Shown one piece after another: positions 14,904 to 23,719 of a stretch of DNA of 25,249 bases (position 1 is its first letter; each line of letters opens with the position of its first letter). A program made the position numbers and the translations under genes. This DNA comes from a bacterium. Its GTDB lineage: Bacteria > CAIJMQ01 > JAADFP01. The stretch spans positions 1 through 25,249 of the forward strand of contig JALUVB010000261.1 of NCBI GenBank assembly GCA_027021085.1. The letters are read 5' to 3'. Below the pieces are notes generated by a model that saw only the letters and a program-made list of their open reading frames with translations, was not told where the DNA came from and ran no database searches.

Positions 14904-15088
14904 TTAATAAAGAAAATAATAGTTATGGATAACATAAAGATGCGAGAAATGGTAAGGGTGAATCTGGGGTTATTGAGGAAGAAATAATAGAGAAGATTAC
15001 CGTAGCTAAGAAAGAAGAAGGTTACATTTACCATTCTGACCATTCGCTGCCAAAGAATGTGAGTTTTGATCAGTATAAAAAAGGATAG
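14904..15088 (+). pseudogene. Decayed C-terminal remnant of a URO-D superfamily gene
   Basis: Two frames together restore a URO-D C-terminus. In one frame (14904 to about 14957) reads LIKKIIVMDNIKMREMVR. In the other, from about 14957 to the TAG at 15086-15088, reads GESGVIEEEIIEKITVAKKE, then EGYIYHSDHSLPKNVSFDQY. The complete protein at 69-1166 has GKEIRMIGGIDKRVLSKSKEE and GGYIPKIDHSVSADISWDNF in the same places. One frameshift near 14957 joins the halves, and about 80 percent of the gene is missing upstream. The residues immediately after FDQY end at a stop instead of continuing into the final helix. The remnant cannot encode a working enzyme. Confidence 0.75.
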
Positions 15089-15131
15089 GGGACTTGTGTT
15101 AAAATATGGAAAGTATTAAAAAGGAGAAAGT

Positions 15132-16121
15132 ATGGGTTTTGTGTCTACTACTTACCAGATTGTTAAAAAACTGGGAAATAACGAAAGAACGAAAATTATC
15201 AATGTAATCGTCAAGTTGAGGAAGAACGTGCTTACCGCCTATATATTTCCGCGCTGGCGGAGACTCCCCGATAATTATGTGAAACACTTTGGTGACCCGG
15301 ATAAGACCATAAAACCAGGCTCTTCGGAGATGGCCGGTTTTGTTGTGGCCGTGGATAGGGATATATACGATTTTTCCGGCCTGGAGGCAGTGTGGGAGGC
15401 ACTGGATTCTATCAGTTCTACTCATGAAGATTTACAATTCCTTTACCAGGAATTAACAGAAGAAATAGATGCGACTCCGGAAAGATTGGGTGTTTCTTGT
15501 GAGAATATAGAGGCAAGAATTGATAAGCTCTGGGATAAGGGTATTGAGAATGAGTTTATCAAAGAGAAATGTCTGAGAGATATAGAAAGTAAAGTATTTA
15601 AGGATGGGCTAATTGAAGTGCAGTTTAACCCGCATAGAAAGTCAATCGTAAGTAAAGCCCGGGTGGAAAAAAGAAGCAAGGGGAAGGAGCTCTGTCCTTA
15701 CTGTATACAGGAGCCGGGTAGAGAAGATTATTTCTGGAACAATTACGTAATTTCTGCCAACCCCTATCCTTACTACGACCACCATATTGTTATTGTTAAT
15801 TCCAGGCATGTTTCCCAGTATATAGATGCAGAGGCTTTAAAAGTAATGGCGGAATTTGTTTTGAGCTCTCCCCATTATTTCTCCGTGTACAATGGGCCAC
15901 CGGGCACCTCGATTCTTTCCCACATGCATTTCCAGGCAGGAATATATACTTTCCCCGTGGAAAAGGCAAAAAAGGAACTCCTTAATAAAAAAGATAATCT
16001 CAGGGTGAGCCGGCTGCTTGATTTTCCCACCCGGGGTATAGTGGTGGAAAAAGAGATTGATAAAACGGGGGAAGGACTGCCTGATTCCTCTCCTGGTTAT
16101 ATATCGGGGAGGAGCAGGTAA
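15132..16121 (+). CDS. DUF4922/HIT-like nucleotidyltransferase or phosphorylase with reversed domain order
   Basis: The 329-residue protein has a HIT-like active-site motif HMHFQ (H264, H266, Q268). Before it come DGLIEVQFNPHRKSIVSKARV (159-177), CPYC (188-191) and NPYPYYDHHIVIVNSRHVSQ (210-229). This is the N-terminal half of DUF4922 proteins, related to GDP-sugar phosphorylases and galactose-1-phosphate uridylyltransferases. Residues 23-95 (INVIVKLRKN, YIFPRWRRLP, IKPGSSEMAGFVV) resemble the part that in the Bacteroidetes proteins I recall follows the HIT half. The order here thus seems swapped. The start is fixed by AAGGAG at 15121-15126 and an upstream in-frame stop at 15117-15119. A sugar-nucleotide reaction is likely; the substrate is unknown. 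Confidence 0.75.
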   Translation: MGFVSTTYQIVKKLGNNERTKIINVIVKLRKNVLTAYIFPRWRRLPDNYVKHFGDPDKTIKPGSSEMAGFVVAVDRDIYDFSGLEAVWEALDSISSTHEDLQFLYQELTEEIDATPERLGVSCENIEARIDKLWDKGIENEFIKEKCLRDIESKVFKDGLIEVQFNPHRKSIVSKARVEKRSKGKELCPYCIQEPGREDYFWNNYVISANPYPYYDHHIVIVNSRHVSQYIDAEALKVMAEFVLSSPHYFSVYNGPPGTSILSHMHFQAGIYTFPVEKAKKELLNKKDNLRVSRLLDFPTRGIVVEKEIDKTGEGLPDSSPGYISGRSR

Positions 16122-16144
16122 GTTTTCACATTTGACATTGACAG

Positions 16145-18172
16145 GTGTTTATAACTGTGAGTGATGGAGTAAAGCAGAATGGCTCACTGGAAAACTGGAT
16201 AAAAGGGTTTATTCTCTTTTCTCTTTTCCTGGTTCCTCTTGTCCAGCTTCCCCAGGCTTATAATTACGTTTTAGTTAAGCTGTCCCAGCTCCAGTTTTTC
16301 TTGCTTCTTTCTCTCCTGTTCTTCTTCATAGGGCTAACTCAGAAAGGGAAAGTTAGGCTGTTCTATCATCCTGCCTACCCTGTCTTAATTTCTCTTTTCC
16401 TCTGGTACCTCCTTTCCACCCTTTTCTCCCCCTATCCCTATGCAAGCCGTCCTTATTTTTACACCCAGATTTCTTACTTTTTGCTTTTCTATATTATCTC
16501 CATAATGGACTGGAGCAAGAAAGAAGAAAGAATTATCATAGGAATTCTGTTAATACCTTTTGCTTCCCTGGTTATAAAAGAAAGCATCTCCTACCTGCAG
16601 GGTTTTATGCACGATATAAGACTTGCCTATACCAGGGTCGGAATAAAAGAAATCATTACCTATTCCCGCGCCTACGAAAAAGTTTTGCCTTCTACTTTCG
16701 GAAACCCAAACTTCTTTTCTGCCTACCTGAATATACTTTTCCCTTTATCACTTCTTTTCTCTTTGCATAACCTGAAACAGAAAAGGGCTTTCATAGGAAT
16801 TCCCTCTCTTCTCATTTCTATTTTTTCTTTGTTGTTGATATACGGAGTAAGAGGACGAGCAGCTGGCATAGGAACAATTGCTGGATTGATTACACTAATA
16901 GTTATTTACCGGAACAAGTTATTTAGGAACAGGGGGAAAATTATTTTTGCTCTCTTACTGGTTTTTCTGCTTATAGTCAGCGCTCTATCTATCGTTCCCA
17001 GGATACCCGAGGTTAAAAAACAGATAAAGATTGACTTAAGAGAGGGGACGATTGGCATAAGGGTAAGAATATGGCAGGGAACCTGGAGAATGATAGTGGC
17101 ACGTCCTTTGGTGGGGTGGGGACTGGGGACCTTTTTAGTGGTTTATCCGGAGTACAGGGTCCCAGAATATTTTCGTAATCCTCATGCTGTAAATGCTACC
17201 GACCATGCCCATAATGAGTTTCTGGAACAATGGAGTGAGACGGGAATAGTCGGCTTGCTGATTTTCTTAATGCTTGTTTTTATCTCCATGAGAGAAGGAG
17301 CAAGGAAGTTTAATAAAAGCGGCAATTTTATCTTTCCTGCGCTTATGGCAGGAATCGTGGGAATACTGGTAAATAATCTGTTCGGGGTTAATTTGCGCTA
17401 TCCCTCTTCTTCTATCTTTTTCTTTACTTTCATGGGATTGTTATTTGCCCTGCCCCCCCAGGGCAAGAAGAAATTTTATCACATCAAGTTATCTTTCTCG
17501 GCTATGCAGAGAAACCTCTTAATAGTTTTTCTTTCTCTGGCAGGCGGGTGGATTTTCTTTAATGTGGGAGTAAAAGAAAACTTATCCCAGATACACCTCA
17601 GAAAGGGAATTATTTTCAGGAAGCAGCTTATCTGGAATGAGGCAATACCCGAATACCTTAAGTCTTTAGCCTGGAATCCTTACAATTTGAGAACTCGTTA
17701 TCGGCTTGCCTTTGCCTATGCTTCCACCAACAACCTGGACAAAGCACTAAAAGAGTATTTGAGAATCAAGGAACTGGCTCCGCATTATGCTGAGACGGAC
17801 TTCAATTTAGGGGCTCTTTATCTCAGGAAAGGGGAAATAATAAAGGCGGGGTTTTACCTGGAAGAAATGCTTAAACTTAATCCGTATCATCCTACTGCAC
17901 ATGCCAACCTGGCACTGATATATAAAAAAATAGGAAAAAGAGGAAAAGCCATCGAAGAATTTAAAAAGGTTATTGCATTGAATCCCTCTATTCTGCCCGC
18001 TTACTGGGACCTGGCAGCTCTTTTGCGGGAAGAAGGGCGCTACGAGGAAGCATTGAGTGTGCTGGAGGAACTTGCTAAAAAAGATAGCGAAAATGTTAAA
18101 ATTAGAGAAGCTATCGGGGCACTGCAGAGGCGAATCAGGAGAAGAGATGGAAGAAGATATAAATCTGAGTAA
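16145..18172 (+). CDS. O-antigen ligase/polymerase-like membrane protein with C-terminal TPR repeats
   Basis: The 675-residue protein has about eleven to twelve membrane segments up to residue about 480. It carries the Wzy_C/O-antigen ligase signature: RIWQGTWRMIVARPLVGWGLGTF near residue 302, then a periplasmic loop with DHAHNEFLEQWSETG near 353. Residues 490-665 form about five tetratricopeptide repeats (NEAIPEYLKSLAWNPYN, DKALKEYLRIKELAPHY, IKAGFYLEEMLKLNPYH, GKAIEEFKKVIALNPS, EEALSVLEELAKK). Such proteins join or polymerise lipid-linked glycans at the outer face of the inner membrane. The start is GTG 16145 or GTG 16157, both with poor ribosome sites. The end overlaps mlaE by 26 bases, so the genes are probably co-transcribed. 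Confidence 0.88.
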   Translation: MFITVSDGVKQNGSLENWIKGFILFSLFLVPLVQLPQAYNYVLVKLSQLQFFLLLSLLFFFIGLTQKGKVRLFYHPAYPVLISLFLWYLLSTLFSPYPYASRPYFYTQISYFLLFYIISIMDWSKKEERIIIGILLIPFASLVIKESISYLQGFMHDIRLAYTRVGIKEIITYSRAYEKVLPSTFGNPNFFSAYLNILFPLSLLFSLHNLKQKRAFIGIPSLLISIFSLLLIYGVRGRAAGIGTIAGLITLIVIYRNKLFRNRGKIIFALLLVFLLIVSALSIVPRIPEVKKQIKIDLREGTIGIRVRIWQGTWRMIVARPLVGWGLGTFLVVYPEYRVPEYFRNPHAVNATDHAHNEFLEQWSETGIVGLLIFLMLVFISMREGARKFNKSGNFIFPALMAGIVGILVNNLFGVNLRYPSSSIFFFTFMGLLFALPPQGKKKFYHIKLSFSAMQRNLLIVFLSLAGGWIFFNVGVKENLSQIHLRKGIIFRKQLIWNEAIPEYLKSLAWNPYNLRTRYRLAFAYASTNNLDKALKEYLRIKELAPHYAETDFNLGALYLRKGEIIKAGFYLEEMLKLNPYHPTAHANLALIYKKIGKRGKAIEEFKKVIALNPSILPAYWDLAALLREEGRYEEALSVLEELAKKDSENVKIREAIGALQRRIRRRDGRRYKSE

Positions 18173-18914
18173 GAGAATAGCAGCAGGCGTAGGTAGAGCA
18201 GGGGATATGTTGATTTTTCTTTTCCATGCTTTCTACTGGTTCAAGACCGCATTCCGCATGAAGAAAGAAATAATAGCTCAAATATATAGAATGGGAGTGG
18301 GGAGCTTGCCCGTAGTAAGTCTCATGGCAGTATTTACCGGTATGGTTATGGGGCTCCAGGCCGGACAGGAACTCTTGAGGTTTCAGGCCACGCAATGGCT
18401 GGGCGGTATTGTGGGTGCTACTCTTGCCCGGGAGCTTGGCCCGGTGCTTACCGGGCTTATCGTAGCGGGAAGAGTGGGAGCTTCCATGACTGCAGAATTA
18501 GGGACGATGAAAATTTCCGAGGAGATTGATGCTCTCCGGGCTATGGCTATCAATCCTATCAGGCTGCTGGTAGTTCCTCGCATGATATCTTCTATAATTA
18601 TCCTACCTTTACTTACTATCTACACTAATGTTACCGGGTTACTGGGTGGATTTATTATAGGTAAGGCACAACTGAATATAAAATTATTCCCCTATATAGA
18701 GGGCATAGCAAAATTTGTTTCTCCCAAGGACATTGCGAATGGATTGATTAAGTCAACAGTGTTTGGCTTGATAATGGGGTTGGTAAGTTGTTATGAAGGA
18801 TTTACTACTGAAGGTGGTGCACGGGGAGTGGGAGAGTCCACCACTCGCTCAGTAGTAATTGCCTTTTTATTAATTCTTGTAGCTGATTACGTAGTAACCC
18901 ATCTATTGTACTGA
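18147..18914 (+). CDS. mlaE: MlaE-family ABC transporter permease
   Basis: From ATG 18147 (with AGGAGAAG before it) the protein has 255 residues, close to the usual length. An upstream in-frame start at 18057 would lie deep inside the preceding gene and adds non-family residues. Landmarks are [17 protein letters not shown] near residue 55, [29 protein letters not shown] near 93-121, [13 protein letters not shown] near 125 and [27 protein letters not shown] near 210-236. As MlaE it forms the inner-membrane core of the phospholipid transporter with MlaF and MlaD. mlaF starts 3 bases after its stop. Confidence 0.95.
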   Translation: MEEDINLSKRIAAGVGRAGDMLIFLFHAFYWFKTAFRMKKEIIAQIYRMGVGSLPVVSLMAVFTGMVMGLQAGQELLRFQATQWLGGIVGATLARELGPVLTGLIVAGRVGASMTAELGTMKISEEIDALRAMAINPIRLLVVPRMISSIIILPLLTIYTNVTGLLGGFIIGKAQLNIKLFPYIEGIAKFVSPKDIANGLIKSTVFGLIMGLVSCYEGFTTEGGARGVGESTTRSVVIAFLLILVADYVVTHLLY

Positions 18915-18916
18915 AA

Positions 18917-19687
18917 ATGAAAGAAGTCGTTATTAAAATGGAGAATGTATATAAATCTTTTGGGGAGAAAAGTGTTCTCAACGGGCTTAACCTGGAAGTC
19001 TTTAAAGGAGAAACCCTGGTAATCATTGGAAGGAGCGGATGTGGGAAGAGCGTTTCCTTGAAACTGATAGTCGGACTCATAAGGCCTGACGCGGGAAATA
19101 TACAGGTTTTTGGAGAAGATATTACCCATCTTACTGAGGAAGGTATGGAAAAAATAAGGAAGAGGATAGGTATGGTATTTCAATCTGCCGCTTTGCTCAA
19201 TTCATTGAATGTAGAGGAAAATATTGCCCTACCCCTGGTAGAGCATACCCAGCTTGGCCAGGAGGAAATCAGGGAAAGGGTGGCAGAAAAGTTATCGTTA
19301 GTAGGCCTTAAGGGGGTGGAGAAGCTCTATCCGGACGACCTCTCCGGGGGGATGAAAAAGAGGGTAGGAATTGCACGTGCTCTGATAATGGAGCCGGAAA
19401 TTGTGCTCTATGATGAGCCGACTACCGGGCTTGACCCTATAACGGCTTCTGCCATAAATATTCTGATTATGGAGCTGGAAAAGAAGCTTCATACTACCTC
19501 GATAGTGGTAACCCATGATATGAAAAGTGCCTACCTGGTAGGCGATAGAATCGGGCTGCTTTACCAAGGGAAAATGGTGGAGATTGACAGTGCAGAAAAT
19601 ATTAAAGAGAGTAATAATCCCCTGGTTATCCAGTTTATCACTGGTTCACATAAGGGGCCTATACCAGTGGAGGAGGGCTGGAAATGA
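18917..19687 (+). CDS. mlaF: MlaF-family ABC transporter ATPase
   Basis: The 256-residue protein has Walker [11 protein letters not shown] near residue 38, Q-loop [12 protein letters not shown] signature [15 protein letters not shown] near 141, Walker [14 protein letters not shown] near 161, and the switch His in VVTHD near 196. [20 protein letters not shown] is typical of the MlaF group. It powers lipid movement through MlaE. ATG 18917 follows mlaE after two bases (AA), and the stop overlaps mlaD as ATGA. No stand-alone MlaB/STAS gene is present in the operon. Confidence 0.96.
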   Translation: MKEVVIKMENVYKSFGEKSVLNGLNLEVFKGETLVIIGRSGCGKSVSLKLIVGLIRPDAGNIQVFGEDITHLTEEGMEKIRKRIGMVFQSAALLNSLNVEENIALPLVEHTQLGQEEIRERVAEKLSLVGLKGVEKLYPDDLSGGMKKRVGIARALIMEPEIVLYDEPTTGLDPITASAINILIMELEKKLHTTSIVVTHDMKSAYLVGDRIGLLYQGKMVEIDSAENIKESNNPLVIQFITGSHKGPIPVEEGWK

Positions 19688-21066
19688 TAGGAAACGTAGA
19701 AAGAAAAGTAGGAACATTTTTTATCCTGGGATTGATTCTTTTGCTTCTTTTAACCATTCTGGTAGGAAAAATTAAACCTTTTCGTAAGGGAGCTTTCTAC
19801 TACATAAACTTTTCTTATGTGGCGGGTTTAAGGGTGGGTGATGAAGTAAGATTAGCCGGGATGAAAGTGGGAGAAGTTTCGGACTTAAAATTTGCCGGGT
19901 CAAAGATTGCCGTTACTATCTGGGTGAGAAAGGGGACCCCTATCAAAAAGGATTCTCAATTTACCATATCCAGCATATCCATTATGGGAGGAAAGCTTGT
20001 TTCTATCACTCTTGGCTCTCCCAATTCACCTCTCCGGAAGCCAGGAAGCGTGATAAACGGAATAGACCCACCCAGGGTGGAAGAATTGATTACTGAGGCG
20101 GCAAGAATAGGGGGGGAAGTAAAGGATACGCTGAAGAAATTTCAAAATATTGCCTTTCAGCTATCCGAGTGGTTGGGAGAAAATAAGGAGAATATTAGTA
20201 CCAGTATTTCTCGTTTCAATAAAACATTTTCGGATGTACAGGAATTAACTACTTCCCTCCGCAAACTGGTAAATGATATAGACCGGGGAGAGGGTACCCT
20301 GGGTAAACTAATCAAGGACAAGGAAACCTACGAGAAATTGCAGGCAATACTAAATGAAGGAGAAAAAGCAAGCAAAAACATAGAGGAATTAAGCCAGAAA
20401 GCCAACCTTAACTTTGACAGGTGGGAGAAAGAAATTTATCCCTCCCTGAAAAGCCTGCGGGAGATACTGGAAAAGGTAAACAAGGGAGAGGGAACCGTAG
20501 GCAAATTGATAGCTTCCGAAGAAGTGTACAAAGAGGTAAAAGAAACCCTGAAGTCTGCAAAGAAGATAAGTGTGGAAGCACAAGGCATGATAAAGCGGAT
20601 AAACCAGGTTAAAACTTACATCGGATATGAGGGTGGGGTTGGTTCCAATAAGGCGGGGGCCACACATATAGGGTACCTGAAAATAGAACCCAGGCCTGGT
20701 AAATACTACCTGGTGGGAGGAGGAATGGAGATGGGGAAAGACTTGCCTCTCTTTAGAGCAGAGATAGGGAAGGAAATAAAAAAGAATGTAACTTTGCATG
20801 GTGGATGGATAGAAACTGGGGGAGGCTTAGGGATTACTTTTGATCCCAGGAAAAATCTTGAGATTCTCACAGAAGGCTTCTATCAAAAAGGGATAAAACC
20901 GTTCTACTTACGCAGCAGGATTTATTATAGAGTGAAAAATAACATGTGGGTATTTATAGGAGGAGAAAACTTGCTTGATGCCTCTTACCTCATGGTGGGA
21001 ATAAGAGTGGCATTTGAAGATGAGGACATAAAGTATATGATAGGAGCATTATCAGCGGCGCGGTAG
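19684..21066 (+). CDS. mlaD: MlaD-family MCE protein with long helical region and probable C-terminal beta-barrel
   Basis: The 460-residue protein is far longer than E. coli MlaD (about 180). It has one N-terminal membrane helix (residues 10-28, [16 protein letters not shown]) and an MCE domain near 36-118 ([27 protein letters not shown]). About 190 residues of helix follow, including two copies of GEGT[LV]GKLI near 202 and 268. The last 150 residues have alternating strands rich in Gly and aromatics ([59 protein letters not shown]), resembling a small outer-membrane beta-barrel. A trans-envelope MlaD of this kind is known from Veillonella. It is coupled to mlaF by ATGA and is the last gene of the block. 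Confidence 0.92.
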   Translation: MIGNVERKVGTFFILGLILLLLLTILVGKIKPFRKGAFYYINFSYVAGLRVGDEVRLAGMKVGEVSDLKFAGSKIAVTIWVRKGTPIKKDSQFTISSISIMGGKLVSITLGSPNSPLRKPGSVINGIDPPRVEELITEAARIGGEVKDTLKKFQNIAFQLSEWLGENKENISTSISRFNKTFSDVQELTTSLRKLVNDIDRGEGTLGKLIKDKETYEKLQAILNEGEKASKNIEELSQKANLNFDRWEKEIYPSLKSLREILEKVNKGEGTVGKLIASEEVYKEVKETLKSAKKISVEAQGMIKRINQVKTYIGYEGGVGSNKAGATHIGYLKIEPRPGKYYLVGGGMEMGKDLPLFRAEIGKEIKKNVTLHGGWIETGGGLGITFDPRKNLEILTEGFYQKGIKPFYLRSRIYYRVKNNMWVFIGGENLLDASYLMVGIRVAFEDEDIKYMIGALSAAR

Positions 21067-21091
21067 AAGCGGATAATCCAAAACTATTTTA

Positions 21092-21122
21092 GAGACACAT
21101 TTCATAAAAAATTTGGTAAAAT
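21092..21122 (+). promoter_or_regulatory. Candidate promoter of the polyamine operon
   Basis: GAGACA (21092-21097, four of six matches to TTGACA) and TAAAAT (21117-21122, five of six to TATAAT) are spaced 19 bases apart. They lie in the 112-base AT-rich gap between mlaD and the TTG start of the S-adenosylmethionine decarboxylase. The leader would be about 50 bases. The long spacer weakens the call. Confidence 0.35.
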
Positions 21123-21178
21123 TATGCACCTCGGTGATTGGTTTTTTTATAAACGTCTTGGAGAAAGGAGGGGATAAG

Positions 21179-21592
21179 TTGAAAGCACTGGGAAGACATG
21201 TTCTGGGGGAATTCTACCATTGTAACCCCGAAGTGCTCAACGACCTTGCCAAGATTGAAAATATCATGAAAGACGCTGCCCTGGAAAGTGGTGCCACTAT
21301 CCTGGGCAGTTTTTTTCATCCCTTCCAGCCTCATGGAGTAAGCGGTGTGATAGTGATTGCAGAATCGCATCTTTCTATTCACACCTGGCCTGAGTATGGA
21401 TATGCAGCAGTGGATGTTTTCACTTGTGGCAAGGTGGTTGACCCCTGGAGAGCTCTCCGATACCTTAAAGATTCCCTTCAGGCAGAGAATTTTTCTGCCA
21501 TGGAGGTAAGAAGGGGAAACCTGGAAGAAGTGGCGACGGTATCGGAAGGTGGGACCTTGTCCCAGGCTGATAAAGCTTGTTATGGTTTTTGA
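21179..21592 (+). CDS. speH: S-adenosylmethionine decarboxylase proenzyme (pyruvoyl type)
   Basis: Starting at TTG 21179, just behind AAAGGAGGGG, the protein has 137 residues and opens [15 protein letters not shown], as the family does; the upstream in-frame start at 21113 has no family residues. The processing site is E62-S63 in [12 protein letters not shown], with H68 and C83 at the positions known from the Thermotoga maritima enzyme. Self-cleavage makes the pyruvoyl group. The enzyme forms decarboxylated S-adenosylmethionine, the aminopropyl donor for SpeE. The gene overlaps pdaD by 11 bases. Confidence 0.95.
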   Translation: MKALGRHVLGEFYHCNPEVLNDLAKIENIMKDAALESGATILGSFFHPFQPHGVSGVIVIAESHLSIHTWPEYGYAAVDVFTCGKVVDPWRALRYLKDSLQAENFSAMEVRRGNLEEVATVSEGGTLSQADKACYGF

Positions 21593-22049
21593 AACCCCCG
21601 TAAAGTTTTTCTTGGTGAGAGGGAAGGGGGAGGCATCTTTTCCCCTAACGGCTTTTGACGCGGCATTGCTGGATTCCGGGGTTGGTAACACCAACCTGCT
21701 GAAAGTTTCCAGTATATTGCCGCCTGCCTGTAGTGAAACAGAACCGTTTACTCTCCCCTTTGGCGTATTGGTGCCCGTGGCTTATGCGGCACTTACCTCT
21801 GAGAAAGCGGGAGAGGTAATTGCTGCATCAGTAGCCGTAGCGGTGCCCCAGGATAACAGCAAGCCGGGTTTAATTATGGAAGTTTCGGGGAAGGGAACCT
21901 CATCAGAAATAGAGAAAAAAGCACGCGAGATGGTTAAGGAAGGAATGTCTATAAGAAAGGAGCCTATTTCTCGTATCCTGTCCATTTCCGTTGAACATAG
22001 AGTTATCAAAGTGGGAGCTGTATTTGCCGGTGTAGTACTCTGGAAATAA
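21582..22049 (+). CDS. pdaD: Pyruvoyl-dependent arginine decarboxylase
   Basis: From ATG 21582 the protein has 155 residues: [17 protein letters not shown], then [24 protein letters not shown], which holds the self-cleaving serine pair S43-S44 of the PvlArgDC family. [20 protein letters not shown] and [22 protein letters not shown] complete the pattern. It converts arginine to agmatine. It overlaps speH, has little ribosome site of its own and is probably coupled; a GTG at 21549 in the same frame is a less likely start. The family is best known from archaea and Chlamydia, with scattered other bacteria. Confidence 0.92.
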   Translation: MVFETPVKFFLVRGKGEASFPLTAFDAALLDSGVGNTNLLKVSSILPPACSETEPFTLPFGVLVPVAYAALTSEKAGEVIAASVAVAVPQDNSKPGLIMEVSGKGTSSEIEKKAREMVKEGMSIRKEPISRILSISVEHRVIKVGAVFAGVVLWK

Positions 22050-22053
22050 CATC

Positions 22054-22911
22054 ATGGAACTCTGGTTCAGCGAAGAACATACTGACCATACCCGCTTATC
22101 TTTCCGGGTGGAGAAAGTTTTGGCATCTGTTTACAGCAAGTACCAGAGAATAGATGTCCTGGAAACACCTGATTGGGGTAAGGTGTTACTTCTCGACGGC
22201 AAGGTCATGCTTACTGAAAAAGACGAATTCATCTATCATGAAATGATAACTCATCCCTCTCTTTTTATACATCCCGCACCGCAGAGAATTCTGATAATAG
22301 GCGGGGGAGACGGGGGGACAGTAAGAGAGATAACACGTCATAAAAAGGTGAAAGAAATAGACCTGTGCGAGATAGATGAAGCTGTTATAGAAGTCTCTCG
22401 CCGGTTCCTGCCTCACCTGAGCGAGAAATTATCTGAGCGTAGAGTCAAAATTTACCTGGAAGATGGCGAGAAATTTATAAATGAGAAAAAGAATCACTAC
22501 GATATTATAATAATAGATTCCACAGACCCTTCTGAAGTTAGCCAGGGGTTGTTCACCGCGGAGTTTTACGAAGTAGTGAGCAATTCTTTGCATGAAGAGG
22601 GCATTCTCATAGTGCAGAGCGAATCTGTTATAAATAACCCTCAACTGGTAAAAGATATATACTGGAACATAGAGAAATCTTTCCCTCATACCTACCTCTA
22701 TTGGGCTCCTATACCAACTTACCCGGGAGGGATATGGACTTTTACCATGGGAAGCAAGAAGTATTCTCCTGTAAAAGACTTACTGCTGGACTACTGGGAA
22801 AGCTTCAAGCCAGAATTGAGATACTATAATCCATCTGTTCATCGTGCTGCGTTTGCTCTGCCCAATTTTGTGGAACAAGAGTTATCCCTGAAAAATGAAA
22901 CCTTACTCTAA
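22054..22911 (+). CDS. speE: Spermidine synthase-type aminopropyltransferase
   Basis: The 285-residue protein opens MELWFSEEHTDHTRLSFRVE and has DWGKVLLLDGKVMLTEKDEFIYHEMITH near residue 40, the SAM-like cofactor loop IIGGGDGGTVREI near 86, EIDEAVIEVSRRFLP near 108, and the catalytic IIDSTDPSE near 153. It adds an aminopropyl group from decarboxylated SAM to putrescine or agmatine. It starts 4 bases after pdaD and overlaps the agmatinase gene by 17 bases. Preferred acceptor cannot be told by eye. Confidence 0.95.
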   Translation: MELWFSEEHTDHTRLSFRVEKVLASVYSKYQRIDVLETPDWGKVLLLDGKVMLTEKDEFIYHEMITHPSLFIHPAPQRILIIGGGDGGTVREITRHKKVKEIDLCEIDEAVIEVSRRFLPHLSEKLSERRVKIYLEDGEKFINEKKNHYDIIIIDSTDPSEVSQGLFTAEFYEVVSNSLHEEGILIVQSESVINNPQLVKDIYWNIEKSFPHTYLYWAPIPTYPGGIWTFTMGSKKYSPVKDLLLDYWESFKPELRYYNPSVHRAAFALPNFVEQELSLKNETLL

Positions 22912-23719
22912 GTTTACTTTTCTTTCTGCCACCTCTCCGGCAGAAGAAGCCAGCGTAGTAATTGCAGGTTTCCCTTACGAATTAACCACTTCTATTCCGG
23001 GTACCATCCTGGCGCCCAACAAGATAAGGGAAGCTTCCTGGTTAATAGAAGCTTATTCTCCCTACCAGGGAGGGGACCTTGCCAGCATTCCCATTTCTGA
23101 TGTGGCAAACCTTACCCTCTCTTCCCTGGAAAGAAAAGAAGACATACTTTCCCGCGCAGAAAAACACATACTTCCCCTGCTAAACCAGGGAAAGAAGATT
23201 GCTACCATGGGGGGAGACCATTCCATCACCTATTTTATAGTAAGCCAATTACCTGCAGGAGTAAAAATCCTCCACCTGGATGCGCACCTTGATTTTCGCA
23301 ATTCCTGGAGAGGTTCTTCTCTTAATCATGCCACTGTGATGAAGAGACTGAAGGAGAGCGGAAGAGAAATTATCCCGGTGGGTATCAGGTCTGTGGCAGC
23401 AGAGGAAAAAACAGTCGCTTTCTTTCCCGTAGGAAAGCCCCCTCCCTTAAAAAAAGGAGATAAAGTATACCTGAGTATAGACATGGATGTATTCGACCCC
23501 TCAATTGCTCCGGCAGTAAGCAACCCTGAGCCAGGCGGAATCTCCTTTCCGGAATTCTTAAAATGGCTTCTCCACCTTCCCCCTTTTGAGCTTATAGGCT
23601 TTGATATAGTGGAATTCAACCCTCTCCTGGAAGGGGCTCATATTACCTCGGTTCTGGGAGCAACAGTAATCAGGGAGGTAATCTTGAAATTCTGGAGCGA
23701 AAAGGAGGTATTAGCATGA
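22895..23719 (+). CDS. speB: Agmatinase-family ureohydrolase
   Basis: The 274-residue protein has the two-manganese motifs of the arginase/agmatinase family: GGDHS near residue 108, DAHLDFR near 129, NHATVMKR near 148 and SIDMDVFDPS near 194. It would release urea from agmatine to give putrescine, or from aminopropylagmatine to give spermidine. It lies behind speE with a 17-base overlap and ahead of the phosphoesterase with ATGA. Together with speH, pdaD and speE it completes the route from arginine to spermidine. Confidence 0.93.
   Translation: MKPYSKFTFLSATSPAEEASVVIAGFPYELTTSIPGTILAPNKIREASWLIEAYSPYQGGDLASIPISDVANLTLSSLERKEDILSRAEKHILPLLNQGKKIATMGGDHSITYFIVSQLPAGVKILHLDAHLDFRNSWRGSSLNHATVMKRLKESGREIIPVGIRSVAAEEKTVAFFPVGKPPPLKKGDKVYLSIDMDVFDPSIAPAVSNPEPGGISFPEFLKWLLHLPPFELIGFDIVEFNPLLEGAHITSVLGATVIREVILKFWSEKEVLA

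Noticed and set aside
18057-18146. Longer N-terminus for MlaE
   Set aside because: These 30 residues lie entirely within the preceding gene, do not resemble MlaE, and a strong ribosome site precedes ATG 18147.
21122-21694. Minus-strand open frame of 190 codons
   Set aside because: It lies opposite speH and pdaD, both of which have complete catalytic motifs.
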